From contig JAODNS010000003.1 in NCBI GenBank assembly GCA_025465145.1, positions 1 to 14,400 of the forward strand: a DNA stretch of 14,400 nt. Reading direction: 5' to 3'. Source of the DNA: Frankiales bacterium. Lineage in GTDB: Bacteria; Actinomycetota; Actinomycetes; Mycobacteriales; SCTD01. A program made the translations under genes and the position numbers. Shown here in pieces: positions 14,088-14,400 of this stretch (position 1 is its first letter; the number at the start of each line of letters is the position of its first letter). Under the pieces are notes generated by a model, which had not been told where the DNA came from, did not search any database, and saw only the letters and a program-made list of their open reading frames with translations.

Positions 14088-14400
14088 ATGCCCGAAGCAG
14101 TGATCGTCTCGACCGCGCGCTCGCCGATCGGCCGCGCCTTCAAGGGGTCGCTGACCGGTCTGCGCCCCGACGACCTGGCCGCGACCATCATCCAGGCGGC
14201 GCTCGACAAGGTGCCGAACCTGGACCCGAAGGACATCGACGACCTGATGCTCGGCTGCGGCCTGCCCGGCGGCGAGCAGGGCTACAACATGGGCCGCGTC
14301 GTCGCGGTGCGCATGGGCTACGACTTCCTGCCCGGCACCACGATCACCCGCTACTGCTCCTCCTCGCTGCAGACCACCCGCATGGCCTTCCACGCCATCA
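14088..14400 (+). CDS. thiolase (acetyl-CoA C-acyltransferase), 5' part, runs off the window
   Basis: The first 104 codons of a thiolase are visible, from ATG 14088 with GAGGAG about 6 nt upstream. The family opening EAVIVSTARSPIGRAFKGSL (3-22) is clear, as is the nucleophilic cysteine region TRYCSSSLQT (C90), at the position expected for the acyl-enzyme cysteine. The product would transfer or cleave acyl groups on CoA, in beta-oxidation or in acetoacetyl-CoA formation. The direction cannot be told from this part. In M. tuberculosis the equivalent position next to the Rv1075c-like gene is fadA3 (Rv1074c, from memory), which fits. The His and second Cys of the active site lie beyond the window. 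Confidence 0.93.
   Translation, partial: MPEAVIVSTARSPIGRAFKGSLTGLRPDDLAATIIQAALDKVPNLDPKDIDDLMLGCGLPGGEQGYNMGRVVAVRMGYDFLPGTTITRYCSSSLQTTRMAFHAI

Overview
The window is about 70% GC, with short Shine-Dalgarno sites, GTG starts and GTGA/ATGA stop-start overlaps. It looks like chromosomal DNA of a high-GC actinomycete. The right half resembles the Mycobacterium tuberculosis Rv1074c-Rv1079 neighbourhood (thiolase, SGNH protein, cbs, metB), recalled from memory, which supports that placement. I see no rRNA, tRNA, CRISPR array, insertion sequence or integrase.

Layout. (1) Positions 1-1083, plus strand: the 3' part of a VWA-domain protein with a full MIDAS. (2) 1159-1629, plus: a small two-helix membrane protein ending in a His/Cys3 Ada-like metal-binding motif, followed by a strong hairpin terminator at 1638-1670. 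(3) 1791-7147, minus: a complete branched-chain-amino-acid-type ABC transporter in the order binding lipoprotein, LivH, LivM, LivG, LivF. The lipoprotein has a Gly/Thr/Ser-rich stalk of about 88 residues, and LivG carries an extra acidic-then-basic tail of about 110 residues. (4) 7196-9419, minus: a secreted, C-terminally membrane-anchored surface protein and a membrane-anchored caspase-fold (C14-like) protein with an EF-hand-type loop. Both lie directly upstream of the transporter on the same strand. (5) 9457-12270, minus: metB-type and cbs genes, the two PLP enzymes of transsulfuration. (6) 12324-14400, plus and divergent from cbs: a metallo-beta-lactamase-fold hydrolase, an overlapping SGNH/GDSL-type protein, and the 5' part of a thiolase.

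How the genes fit together. The Liv genes clearly form one transcription unit, with overlaps at three junctions and a 27-nt gap at the fourth. The surface protein ends 48 nt before the binding-protein gene and the caspase gene starts 37 nt after metB ends, so the whole minus-strand block from cbs to livF may be one or a few long transcripts. Cbs and the MetB-type enzyme together would handle homocysteine, cystathionine and cysteine. The transporter would bring in amino acids or similar ligands. The least conventional part is 6767-9419: a repeat-stalked binding lipoprotein, a stalked surface protein and an exported caspase-like protein side by side, with a palindrome and a possible 34-codon leader peptide between the last two. 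A shared envelope role is an inference from position only.
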